This document shows, piece by piece, positions 1 to 8,164 of a DNA stretch of 64,000 nt; within the stretch, counting starts at the first letter, position 1; every line of letters starts with the position of its first letter. The stretch is from an uncultured Clostridia bacterium (GTDB lineage Bacteria; Bacillota; Clostridia; Christensenellales; Borkfalkiaceae). The notes beneath the pieces were generated by a model. That model saw nothing but the letters and a program-made list of their open reading frames with translations, did no database searches and was not told the DNA's origin. A program made the position numbers and the translations under genes. The stretch lies in NCBI GenBank assembly GCA_944376455.1, contig CALWCO010000002.1:1-64000 (forward strand), read 5' to 3'.

Positions 1-426
1 TTTGTTTGTCATGAACATATAACAAGACTCAATGCCATCCCGCAAGGAGGAAATTATCCAAAGACGATATATTTTACATCACTATTATATAAAAATTTAA
101 TTGATTATACAGAAAAGTATATTTATGAATGGAATAATTGTTTACATTACCAAATAGCAAATACATCGTACATGTTTAATTATGACGGAGCGCCAAACGA
201 CGGATATTTCTTTATTAACGACTTTGAAAGAGGCGGCTTGATCGAAGATACGCCTTATGCGCCGCAGCGGGACGGTTACACTTTTGGCGGCTGGTATAAA
301 GAGGCGGAATGTATCAACAAATGGGATTTTGAGCAGGACAGATTGCCCGAAGCGACCTATGACGAAGAGGGGTATGTAACAGATTTTGTGGAAACGAAGC
401 TTTATGCTGCGTGGATAAAAAATTAA
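1..426 (+). CDS. InlB B-repeat surface protein, C-terminal end (partial)
   Basis: The reading frame is open from the first base of the window to the stop at 424-426, so this is the 3' end of a gene that starts further left. The last ~50 residues match the InlB B-repeat (Listeria-Bacteroides repeat) pattern: a PQRDGYTFGGWYKEAEC core followed by TKLYAAW. These repeats occur in secreted or cell-wall proteins of Firmicutes, often beside leucine-rich repeats. Here the protein ends right after one repeat, with no LPXTG sorting signal. The ~60 residues before the repeat are rich in Tyr and Asn and I do not recognise them. The family call is good; the role (adhesion, cell surface) is inferred. Confidence 0.7.
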   Translation, partial: FVCHEHITRLNAIPQGGNYPKTIYFTSLLYKNLIDYTEKYIYEWNNCLHYQIANTSYMFNYDGAPNDGYFFINDFERGGLIEDTPYAPQRDGYTFGGWYKEAECINKWDFEQDRLPEATYDEEGYVTDFVETKLYAAWIKN

Positions 427-440
427 AGAAAGGGACAAAT

Positions 441-1412
441 ATGGAAGATAAAAATTATACAATCGCACTCCTGATCGATTCGGACAACGTGTCTTCAAAA
501 TACATCAACGCGTTGATGAAAGAGCTCATCGCGCTCGGCAGGGTAACATACAAACGTATGTACGGAGATTTTACCACGCCCGCGAAGTCGGGATGGCGGG
601 ATATCGTCAATCAGTTTTCCATCATGCCCGTACAGCAATATTCCTATACGACGGGTAAGAACGTGACCGATTCCAAAATGATCATCGATGCGATGGATAT
701 TTTGTATACGGGCAATGTGGATGCCTTTTGCCTTATGTCGAGCGACAGCGATTTCACGGGACTGGCCAAGCGGCTGAAAGAATCGAATATGTTCGTCATC
801 GGCGCAGGGGAAAGCAAGACGCCCGGTTCGTTTATCAATGCCTGCGATCGTTTTTTTAAATTGGACAGCCTGACGAAACACGGTCAAAAAACGGAGCGAA
901 ACAAGGCGGGGGAGAGCGTTCAGTCTTCTTCCAAACGGGAAAAATCCAAAATGGCCGCGTCGGGTTCCGCCGGATCGACTGTTCCCGCAACCGCCGCCGT
1001 TCCCGCCGCGGGGAATGCGGCGGGAACGGCGCAGGGCGCGCAACTTTCGGCGTCAGTGACCGCGGCCGCGAAGAAAGCCGCCGAAGCCCGTTCTGCCGCC
1101 AAGGGGACGCCCGTACCCTATTTCAGGGACGAACGGGAGGAGGAGTCGGATTCGCGTCGGGACGAACGGGAAGAGGAGGAGTATTTCGTTTCCCGCGAAG
1201 AGATAGAGGATTTCGTCGTATCGCTTCTGGAAGGGAGCGACCGCACCGAATTGCCGCTTGCTTTCATCATGCAGAAGATCTTTCAGGCTTATCCCGATTT
1301 CGAGCCGAAAGACTATGGCGTGAATAAGGCGAGCAAGTTCTTTGCGGGTAAAAAGTTTGCGCAGAAGAAGAAAGGGACGGAAGTTCTCATCAGTCTGAAA
1401 GACGATTCCTGA
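441..1412 (+). CDS. NYN-domain putative ribonuclease with C-terminal LOTUS/OST-HTH domain
   Basis: Residues 5-145 form a NYN (PIN-like) nuclease fold: LIDSDN near residues 11-16, a second Asp at TDSKM (~77) and SDSDF at 101-105 supply the acidic metal-binding residues. A low-complexity linker (about 145-260, rich in Ala, Lys, Glu and Arg) leads to a ~60-residue domain with the OST-HTH/LOTUS pattern, an RNA-binding module often joined to NYN domains. Family members are taken to be RNA-processing nucleases. The ATG at 441 was chosen because AAAGAAAGGG lies just upstream; an in-frame ATG at 411 would overlap the preceding gene. It may be cotranscribed with the surface-protein gene. Substrate unknown. 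Confidence 0.8.
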   Translation: MEDKNYTIALLIDSDNVSSKYINALMKELIALGRVTYKRMYGDFTTPAKSGWRDIVNQFSIMPVQQYSYTTGKNVTDSKMIIDAMDILYTGNVDAFCLMSSDSDFTGLAKRLKESNMFVIGAGESKTPGSFINACDRFFKLDSLTKHGQKTERNKAGESVQSSSKREKSKMAASGSAGSTVPATAAVPAAGNAAGTAQGAQLSASVTAAAKKAAEARSAAKGTPVPYFRDEREEESDSRRDEREEEEYFVSREEIEDFVVSLLEGSDRTELPLAFIMQKIFQAYPDFEPKDYGVNKASKFFAGKKFAQKKKGTEVLISLKDDS

Positions 1413-1617
1413 GCGGCAGACCGTACGGCGATCGTATCGCGCAAGGGATTGAGCTTGGTTGATCACCGATCGGTCTGCGGTGAAAAGGGCGGCGCGATGC
1501 GCAAAACATATCGCGGATGCGCTTTCCTTTTTTGCTTGCGGATCTTTTCGTCTGATCGGCGGAGAAAATTATAACTTAGCAATAGAAATATAACTTAACA
1601 ACGGAGAATTTACGATT

Positions 1618-3258
1618 ATGGATTGGAAAAAACTGGCAGATGCGCTCATTCCCGATGAGGATCTGCAGCCGCTTGAATACTATGAAACGCTCTATGCGCC
1701 GCGCAATCTTCCCAAGGGTGCGGAAGTCACCCGCCTTGCCCCTAGTCCGACGGGATTCATGCACTTGGGGAATTTATACGTCGCGCTTGCCAACGAGCGC
1801 CTTGCGCACTGCAGCGGCGGTGTCTTATACCTGCGCATCGAGGATACGGACAGCAAACGCAAAGTGGAGGGAGCGGTCGACGTCATTCTCTCATCTTTGC
1901 GCTATTTCGGCATAGCGTTCGACGAAGGTGCGGAGATCGGCGGCGATTACGGGCCGTATTATCAACAGCAACGCGCCAAGATTTATCGTGCTTATGCCAA
2001 AGATCTGATCGCGCGCGGCAGAGCATATGCTTGTTTCTGCACCGAAGAAGAGCTTTCCGCCGTGCGGGAAAAACAGACGGAAAACAAACTTCTGCCCGGG
2101 TATTACGGGGAGTTTGCCAAGTGCCGCAATCTGTCCGAAGAGGAGATCTATGCCAATCTCGCCGCCGGCAAGCCCTATGTCATCCGTTTCCGTTCGGAGG
2201 GGGACGTCAATAAGAAATCAGTCTTTCACGATGAGATCAAGGGGGATATCACCGTCACCGAGAACAACCAGGATGTGGTCATTCTGAAATCGGACGGTAT
2301 TCCCACTTACCACTTTGCGCACGCCGTCGACGATCATCTCATGCGCACGACCATCGTGATCCGCGGAGAAGAATGGTTGGCCTCCCTGCCCATCCACATC
2401 GAACTTTTCGGCGCGCTTGGGTTCCGTTTGCCTCGGTACGGACACAATTGTTCCATTCAGAAGATTGACGGAGAGGATGGCGGCAGGCGTAAACTTTCCA
2501 AGCGCAAGGATCCCGAGGCGTCTTTGGTATTTTACCGCGAAGAGGGGTATCATCCGTTGGCTGTAAAGACCTATCTCATGACTCTGCTCAATTCCAATTT
2601 TGAGGAGTGGCGGCTTAAATTCCCCGCGAAACCCTTGGAAGAGTTCAAATTTTCCATCGGAAAGATGGGTAAGAGCGGCGCGCTCTTTGATCTGGATAAA
2701 CTGCAGGATATTTCCAAGGAGATTCTCTCGTCGCTTTCGGCGGAGGAGATGTTCGATTTTCTTTCGGCGTGGGCGGATGAGTACGGCTCTGCCGAGGAGA
2801 AAGAGTATTTTTCGGATCGCGAGTATCTTCTGCGCGTTCTGACGCTGTGCATGGGCGTCGGCGCCAAGAAGCGCCGCAAGGATTTCGTAACGGCAAAACA
2901 GGCGCTCCGCACGATCAGTTATTTTTTCCGTGCGCCCGAAACGCCCGCCTTCCGCGCGGACGGAGAAACCGTGAAGGCGGTTTTGGAAAAATTTATGGAT
3001 TCCTACGATCCTGCGGACGACAATGCCGCATGGTTTGATAAAATGAAGAAAACCGCGGACGCGCTCGGGTTCGCGTCCGATATGAAGGCGTATAAGTCCG
3101 CACCCGAAAATTACCGCGGCAACGTCAGCGATGTGGCGGAAATCGTCCGCGTTGCCATGACGGGACACGCCAATACGCCCGATCTTTGCACCATCATGCA
3201 GATCCTCGGCGAAGAGGAGTGCCGCCGCCGTGCGGCCGCCGCGGCGCAAAACCTTTGA
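1618..3258 (+). CDS. gltX: Glutamyl-tRNA synthetase
   Basis: A class I aminoacyl-tRNA synthetase that attaches glutamate to tRNA-Glu in the cytoplasm. The class I signature is LAPSPTGFMHLGN with HLGN at residues 49-52, followed by LRIEDTD, which binds the substrate amino acid and ATP. The KMSKS-type loop is KLSKRK at about 292-297. At 546 residues it is longer than the common ~480-residue GltX and resembles the longer clostridial variants; the C-terminal anticodon-binding half is weakly recognisable by eye. The ATG at 1618 follows ACGGAG with ~11-base spacing. The 205 bases before it contain AT-rich near-repeats (ataactta twice) but no clear promoter. Confidence 0.9.
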   Translation: MDWKKLADALIPDEDLQPLEYYETLYAPRNLPKGAEVTRLAPSPTGFMHLGNLYVALANERLAHCSGGVLYLRIEDTDSKRKVEGAVDVILSSLRYFGIAFDEGAEIGGDYGPYYQQQRAKIYRAYAKDLIARGRAYACFCTEEELSAVREKQTENKLLPGYYGEFAKCRNLSEEEIYANLAAGKPYVIRFRSEGDVNKKSVFHDEIKGDITVTENNQDVVILKSDGIPTYHFAHAVDDHLMRTTIVIRGEEWLASLPIHIELFGALGFRLPRYGHNCSIQKIDGEDGGRRKLSKRKDPEASLVFYREEGYHPLAVKTYLMTLLNSNFEEWRLKFPAKPLEEFKFSIGKMGKSGALFDLDKLQDISKEILSSLSAEEMFDFLSAWADEYGSAEEKEYFSDREYLLRVLTLCMGVGAKKRRKDFVTAKQALRTISYFFRAPETPAFRADGETVKAVLEKFMDSYDPADDNAAWFDKMKKTADALGFASDMKAYKSAPENYRGNVSDVAEIVRVAMTGHANTPDLCTIMQILGEEECRRRAAAAAQNL

Positions 3259-3341
3259 AAAAAACACTGTCAAAACATTTACCGATATAATATTTTTTTA
3301 TGGATGACGTATAAAAAAAGAATACACCATATTAAAAACGG

Positions 3342-3390
3342 ATACAATATATTGGATTGATACGCTTGACAAACACACAACATATAGTGT
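3342..3390 (+). promoter_or_regulatory. Tandem NrdR-box-like operator sites
   Basis: Two 16-bp sites resemble the NrdR consensus acaCwATATaTwGtgt. The proximal one, ACACAACATATAGTGT at 3375-3390, matches 15 of 16 positions and fills the spacer between the -35 and -10 boxes of the nrdD promoter. The distal one, ATACAATATATTGGAT at 3342-3357, matches 13 of 16. Their starts are 33 bp apart, about three helical turns, which is the usual geometry for NrdR. The consensus is recalled, not searched. Confidence 0.8.
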
Positions 3391-3395
3391 ATAAT
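3366..3395 (+). promoter_or_regulatory. Sigma-A promoter of nrdD
   Basis: TTGACA at 3366-3371 and TATAAT at 3390-3395 are separated by 18 bases. The proximal NrdR-like box lies between them, so bound repressor would block polymerase. Start of transcription is expected near 3402, giving a ~50-base leader. Confidence 0.85.
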
Positions 3396-3402
3396 AAAGA
3401 CA

Positions 3403-3426
3403 CTCTCTCGTGGAGACGCGGGAGAG
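3403..3426 (+). other. Hairpin in the nrdD leader
   Basis: An 8-bp stem (CTCTCTCG with CGGGAGAG, one G-T pair) and an 8-base loop sit at the expected 5' end of the nrdD message, followed by a short GGTTTTTA tract. It may stabilise the 5' end. A true attenuator would need a longer T tract. Confidence 0.4.
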
Positions 3427-3453
3427 GGTTTTTACGGAGGGGGATATCCTTTT

Positions 3454-5628
3454 ATGAAGATTATCAAGAGAAACGGGGAAGAAGCCGTATTCGACGAAGA
3501 TAAGATTGTCAATGCGATCCGGAAAGCGAACAACGAAGTTTTCGAGGGAGATAAGCTCAGCGAGGAGGAGATCAGACAGATCGCCGACATCGTGACCGAA
3601 AAGGGGCTGGGCATGATCCGCGCGCTCAACGTGGAAGAGATCCAGGACTTCGTGGAAAACGAGATCATGTCGCACGGGAAATTTGCGCTCGCGCGTAAAT
3701 ATATCACCTATCGCTATTCCCGCGCGCTCGCGAGAAAGACCAATACGACGGACGATCGTATTCTCAGCCTCATCGAATGCAACAATGAAGAGGTAAAGCA
3801 GGAGAATTCCAATAAAAATCCCACGGTGAACAGCGTGCAGCGCGACTATATGGCGGGCGAGGTGTCCAAGGACATCACCAACCGTATTTTGTTGCCGCCC
3901 GACATCGTGCGGGCGCACGAAGAGGGCATCATTCATTTCCACGACAGCGACTATTTTGCCCAGCATATGCACAACTGTGATCTGGTCAACCTGGAAGATA
4001 TGCTCCAGAACGGCACGGTCATTTCGGGCACGCTTATCGAGAAGCCTCATTCCTTTTCCACGGCCTGCAACATCGCCACGCAGATCATCGCACAGGTCGC
4101 GTCCAATCAGTACGGCGGACAGAGCATTTCCCTGACCCATCTTGCGCCGTTTGTGCAGATCAGCCGCGAAAAAATCCGTAAGAGCGTGGAAGAAGAGCTC
4201 CGTATGCTCGGCGTGGATAACGAGGACGCCGTCAGAGAGATCACCGAAAAGCGTCTGCGCGAGGAAGTGCGCAAGGGCGTGCAGATGATTCAGTATCAGG
4301 TCGTGACCTTATTGACGACCAACGGCCAGGCGCCGTTTGTGACGGTGTTCATGTATCTCGGCGAAGCGAGAAGCGACCGCGAACGGGAAGACCTCGCCAT
4401 GATCATCGAGGAAACGCTCAAACAGCGCATCCAGGGGGTCAAGAACGAAAAGGGCGTCTGGATCACGCCCGCATTCCCGAAACTTATCTATGTGCTCGAA
4501 GAGAACAACATTCACGAGGACAGCAAGTATTGGTATCTGACGGAATTGGCGGCGAAGTGCACGGCAAAGCGCATGGTTCCCGATTACATCTCCGAAAAGA
4601 TGATGCTCAAATACAAGATCGACAAGAACGGGGAAGGGCATTGTTATACCTGCATGGGTTGCCGCAGTTTCCTGACGCCTTATGTCGATGAAGACGGCAA
4701 TCCCAAGTATTACGGCCGCTTCAACCAGGGCGTCGTTACCATCAACCTGCCCGACGTGGCGCTGTCGTCCGGCGGCGATATGAAAAAATTCTGGGAGATC
4801 TTCGACGAGCGGCTCGAACTTTGCCACCGCGCGCTGATGTGCCGGCATAACCGCCTCAAAGGTACGCTCTCCGATGCCGCGCCTATTTTGTGGCAATACG
4901 GTGCTCTGGCCAGACTGAAAAAGGGTGAAAAGATCGACAAACTGCTGTACGGCGGATATTCGACCATTTCCCTCGGTTATGCGGGGCTTTATGAGTGCGT
5001 CAAGTATATGACGGGCAAGTCGCATACCGATGAGGAGGCCAAGCCGTTTGCGCTCTCGGTCATGCAGCATATGAACGATAAGTGCAAGGAGTGGAAGGCG
5101 AAACACAACATCGATTTCTCCATTTACGGCACGCCGCTCGAAAGTACGACCTATAAGTTTGCAAAGGTGTTGCAGAAGCGTTTCGGCATCATCGAAGGCG
5201 TTACCGATAAGAACTATATCACCAACAGCTATCACGTGCACGTTTCCGAGAAGATCGACGCCTTCACCAAGCTCAAGTTTGAGTCGGAATTCCAGTCTCT
5301 TTCGCCCGGCGGCGCCATTTCCTATGTGGAAGTGCCCAATATGCAGAACAATATCCCCGCCGTGCTCGAAGTCATGAAGTTTATCTATGACAACATCATG
5401 TACGCCGAGCTGAACACCAAGAGCGACTTCTGCCAGGTATGTTCGTACGACGGCGAAATCAAGATCGTCAAGGATAAGGACGGAAAATTGGTTTGGGAAT
5501 GCCCCAAGTGCGGCAACCGCGATCAGTCCAAGATGAACGTTGCCCGCCGTACCTGCGGCTATATCGGAACGCAGTTCTGGAATCAGGGCAGAACGCAGGA
5601 GATTCAGGACAGGGTGTTACACCTGTAA
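3454..5628 (+). CDS. nrdD: Anaerobic (class III) ribonucleoside-triphosphate reductase
   Basis: Reduces ribonucleoside triphosphates to deoxyribonucleotides in the absence of oxygen, using a glycyl radical. Residues ~1-90 are an ATP-cone (start MKIIKRNGEEAVFDEDKI), the allosteric dATP/ATP switch. The C-terminus has two CxxC pairs (CQVC and CPKC) that form the structural zinc site, then RTCGYIG with the radical glycine at about residue 702. Length (724) is normal. The ATG at 3454 follows ACGGAGG. The gene is preceded by a promoter overlapped by NrdR-like boxes and followed 332 bases later by its activase nrdG on the same strand. Identification is very secure. Confidence 0.97.
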   Translation: MKIIKRNGEEAVFDEDKIVNAIRKANNEVFEGDKLSEEEIRQIADIVTEKGLGMIRALNVEEIQDFVENEIMSHGKFALARKYITYRYSRALARKTNTTDDRILSLIECNNEEVKQENSNKNPTVNSVQRDYMAGEVSKDITNRILLPPDIVRAHEEGIIHFHDSDYFAQHMHNCDLVNLEDMLQNGTVISGTLIEKPHSFSTACNIATQIIAQVASNQYGGQSISLTHLAPFVQISREKIRKSVEEELRMLGVDNEDAVREITEKRLREEVRKGVQMIQYQVVTLLTTNGQAPFVTVFMYLGEARSDREREDLAMIIEETLKQRIQGVKNEKGVWITPAFPKLIYVLEENNIHEDSKYWYLTELAAKCTAKRMVPDYISEKMMLKYKIDKNGEGHCYTCMGCRSFLTPYVDEDGNPKYYGRFNQGVVTINLPDVALSSGGDMKKFWEIFDERLELCHRALMCRHNRLKGTLSDAAPILWQYGALARLKKGEKIDKLLYGGYSTISLGYAGLYECVKYMTGKSHTDEEAKPFALSVMQHMNDKCKEWKAKHNIDFSIYGTPLESTTYKFAKVLQKRFGIIEGVTDKNYITNSYHVHVSEKIDAFTKLKFESEFQSLSPGGAISYVEVPNMQNNIPAVLEVMKFIYDNIMYAELNTKSDFCQVCSYDGEIKIVKDKDGKLVWECPKCGNRDQSKMNVARRTCGYIGTQFWNQGRTQEIQDRVLHL

Positions 5629-5960
5629 AAAGAATTTCAGCGGCTATTTTTGCAGTAAAGACGGTCGGCGCGGCGATCCCCGCCCGACCGTTCAATGTTG
5701 CATTGCTGGATCATTGAGTTTTTCATTGTATGATCATTCAGGTGTCCCATCATGCAAGTATGCAAGCATCCGATCGTGCAAGCGTTCAAGCATTCAGGCA
5801 TCCGATTGTCGTATTTTCCGACGCTCATATCGTCGGAAACACGGATGTTTTTCTGTTTTTCTGACTTTATCTTTCCGCAAATCGGGCGCCAGGATTTTTC
5901 AGACTGAAAATTCGTCGCCGCGAAAAAAATCCGTATCAATCAAGGGGAATATACACGGAT
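5629..5960 (+). other. nrdD-nrdG spacer with decayed short repeats
   Basis: No gene is supported in these 332 bases. The interval 5750-5810 holds short related words (TGCAAG, CAAGCATYC) and GCATCCGATYG twice, at 5766-5776 and 5798-5808, a 32-base period. nrdD and nrdG are usually much closer, so an insertion or decayed sequence may lie here. No clear terminator was seen. Confidence 0.4.
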
Positions 5961-6488
5961 ATGAATTATGCAACCATCAAAAAGTGCGACATAGCAAACG
6001 GAGAGGGAGTGAGAGTTTCGCTCTTCGTTTCGGGATGTACGCATCATTGCAAGAACTGTTTCAACGAAGTGGCGTGGGATTTTTCTTACGGCGAGCCGTT
6101 CACCGCGGCCACGGAAGAGGAAATTTTTGCCGAGCTCGAACACGGCTATGTGAACGGCTTGTCTTTGCTCGGCGGCGAACCCTTCGAACCGCAGAATCAA
6201 CGCGCGCTTTTGCCGTTCGTCAAAAGGGTGCGCGAAAAATTTCCCAAAAAAAATATCTGGTGCTATACGGGTTTTGTTTTCGATGAAAAGACGGGGCTTT
6301 TGAAAGAGCGGGCCAAAAACACCGAATGTACCGCCGAACTCATCCGCAATCTCGACGTCCTCGTGGACGGTCCGTTCGTCGACGAACTCAAAGATATTTC
6401 ATTGGTCTTCCGCGGTTCGTCCAATCAACGCGTCATCGATGTGCAAAAGACCTTGCAGTTGGGACAGATTGTCTTATATTTACAATAA
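5961..6488 (+). CDS. nrdG: Anaerobic ribonucleotide reductase activating enzyme (radical SAM)
   Basis: Generates the glycyl radical on NrdD by reductive cleavage of S-adenosylmethionine. The N-terminus has the 4Fe-4S motif CTHHCKNC (Cys 26, 30 and 33, the CxxxCxxC of radical SAM enzymes) followed by the LGGEPF segment that contacts SAM. The length of 175 residues fits the NrdG family. The ATG at 5961 is preceded by a weak AAGGGGA about 12 bases upstream. It belongs functionally with nrdD upstream. Confidence 0.95.
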   Translation: MNYATIKKCDIANGEGVRVSLFVSGCTHHCKNCFNEVAWDFSYGEPFTAATEEEIFAELEHGYVNGLSLLGGEPFEPQNQRALLPFVKRVREKFPKKNIWCYTGFVFDEKTGLLKERAKNTECTAELIRNLDVLVDGPFVDELKDISLVFRGSSNQRVIDVQKTLQLGQIVLYLQ

Positions 6489-6494
6489 GTACGA

Positions 6495-6514
6495 AGTATT
6501 ACGTCTGGCATAAT
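6495..6514 (+). repeat. 20-bp post-stop motif, copy 1
   Basis: AGTATTACGTCTGGCATAAT begins 6 bases after the nrdG stop. A copy with 18 of 20 identical bases lies 11 bases after the mgsA stop (17796-17815), and a 16/20 copy spans the amylase stop (29177-29196). See the findings. Confidence 0.5.
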
Positions 6515-6599
6515 CACTAAAAATTGGCTGAAAAATTGATTTTTTTCAAAAAATAGAGAATATCCGTCCCGACATCCGATTGGTTTTGTTTATTTTCAG

Positions 6600-6640
6600 A
6601 AGAATCCGTTTATTATATAGGTATTGCGGATTCTTTTTTG
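6600..6640 (+). terminator. Intrinsic terminator downstream of nrdG
   Basis: A perfect 9-bp stem (AAGAATCCG with CGGATTCTT), an 18-base loop and a run of T. It closes the nrdG unit. The rest of the 345-base gap before the aminopeptidase gene holds only the 20-bp motif and a promoter. Confidence 0.7.
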
Positions 6641-6655
6641 TCGTCGTTGCAACGT

Positions 6656-6684
6656 TTGACGGAAAAGGGAAAAAGGTTTATAAT
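6656..6684 (+). promoter_or_regulatory. Sigma-A promoter of the aminopeptidase gene
   Basis: TTGACG at 6656-6661, 17-base spacer, TATAAT at 6679-6684. It leaves an unusually long ~140-base leader before the ATG at 6834, in which I see no convincing structure. Confidence 0.7.
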
Positions 6685-6833
6685 GAAAGCGTAAAAAAGC
6701 ACAAAAAATGCAAGGCAAAATGTTTGGCGCGACGGAAAAAAGTGTTCGATGTGCGATTGTGTAAGGCCGCTGTGAATGATTCGGCCGGCAATATTAGGTC
6801 TTTAATTTTCAAAAATCTTTAAGGTAATTTTTT

Positions 6834-8066
6834 ATGAATAAATTGAAAGCAAAGAGATATGCAAAACTGATCGTGCACACGGGATTGAACGTGCGGCGCG
6901 GACAGACGGTGTTTGTCGCGGCGGATGTCGAGCAGGCGCCGTTTGTTGCGATGGTCGTGGAGGAGTGTTACCGTGCGGGGGCCAAACGAGTCGTCATGGA
7001 GTGGACGAGCGACGAGATCGCAAAGATCGATTATCGCTGTCAGACGCTCGAAACGATGTCCGAGGTGACGCCGTGGGCAGAGGCGAAGCTCCGCTTCAAG
7101 GCGGAGGACTTCTCCTGCCGCCTGTTCATCGAATCGTCCGATCCCGACGCTTTGCGCGGCGCGGACATGGAAAAAATAGCCAAGGCGCGCCAGGCGCAAT
7201 ATCCCGCCATCAAGCCTTATCGGGACAAGATGGAAAACAGGCACCAGTGGTGCATTGCCGCCGCGGCGGGGAAGGCGTGGGCGAAAAAACTTTTCCCGCA
7301 GTACAGCGAAAAGAAGGCGGTGGACCTGCTTTGGGAGAAAATTTTTACCGCTTCCCGCGCCGACGGCGCCGATCCCGTCAAGGATTGGGCGCGGCACAAC
7401 GATGATCTGGCGAAAAAGTGCGATTATCTCAACGCGCTCGGCCTCGTTGCGCTCGAATATAAGAGCGCAAACGGCACCGACCTGAAAATCGGGCTCAATC
7501 CCGACTGCATCTTTATGGGCGGTGCGGAAAAGACTTTGCAGGGCAGGGTGTTCAACGCCAACATACCGAGCGAAGAAATTTTTACGTCGCCCATGGCGGG
7601 ACAGGCGGAAGGCATCGTATATGCGACGAAACCGCTCTCTTATCAGGGCCAGCTCATCGAGAATTTCTCCCTTCGTTTTGCGGACGGGAAAGTCGTCGAA
7701 GTCAAGGCGGAGAAGAACGAAGAACTGCTCAAAAAGATGGTTTCCATGGACGAAGGGGCGGCGAAGCTCGGAGAATGCGCGCTCATTCCCTGCGATTCGC
7801 CCATCAACAATACGGGTATTCTCTTCTATAACACGCTGTTTGACGAAAACGCAAGTTGCCACCTCGCGTTGGGATGCGGCTTTACCAATTGCCTGAAAGG
7901 GTATGAAACGCTCACCCAGGAGGAATGTATCCGCCGCGGCGTCAACGACAGCATGATCCATGTCGATTTCATGATCGGCACCCCCGACCTCTCCATCATC
8001 GGCGTGCGCGCCACGGGCGAGCGGGTGCAGATATTCAAGGACGGCAACTGGGCGACGCGTCTCTGA
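6834..8066 (+). CDS. M29 family aminopeptidase
   Basis: A metal-dependent aminopeptidase of the AmpS/AmpT/PepS family (MEROPS M29, ~410 residues), which removes N-terminal residues from peptides in the cytoplasm. The family pattern is clear: N-terminal GLNVRRGQTVFVAADVEQ, NIPSEEIFTSP with the first metal-ligand Glu, a second Glu in the LGECALIP stretch, then HLALGCGF and NDSMIHVDFMIG with metal-ligand His and Asp. No signal peptide. Start ATG 6834 follows a weak AAGG. It stands alone with its own promoter. Confidence 0.9.
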   Translation: MNKLKAKRYAKLIVHTGLNVRRGQTVFVAADVEQAPFVAMVVEECYRAGAKRVVMEWTSDEIAKIDYRCQTLETMSEVTPWAEAKLRFKAEDFSCRLFIESSDPDALRGADMEKIAKARQAQYPAIKPYRDKMENRHQWCIAAAAGKAWAKKLFPQYSEKKAVDLLWEKIFTASRADGADPVKDWARHNDDLAKKCDYLNALGLVALEYKSANGTDLKIGLNPDCIFMGGAEKTLQGRVFNANIPSEEIFTSPMAGQAEGIVYATKPLSYQGQLIENFSLRFADGKVVEVKAEKNEELLKKMVSMDEGAAKLGECALIPCDSPINNTGILFYNTLFDENASCHLALGCGFTNCLKGYETLTQEECIRRGVNDSMIHVDFMIGTPDLSIIGVRATGERVQIFKDGNWATRL

Positions 8067-8164
8067 CGTACTTTTGATGCATTTTTGAAAAAAATTTCGG
8101 CAATCGCAAGCCGACATGATTTTGGGATTTTATAAGATTAAAATTTTATAAGAAGGTAAAATAT

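Noticed and set aside
2218..3273. 351-codon frame opposite gltX
   Set aside because: Antisense shadow of a certain synthetase gene; no family resemblance and composition typical of reverse-strand reading of GC-rich codons.
6685..6833. Long leader of the aminopeptidase gene as a riboswitch
   Set aside because: No paired structure or terminator/antiterminator arrangement could be drawn by eye.
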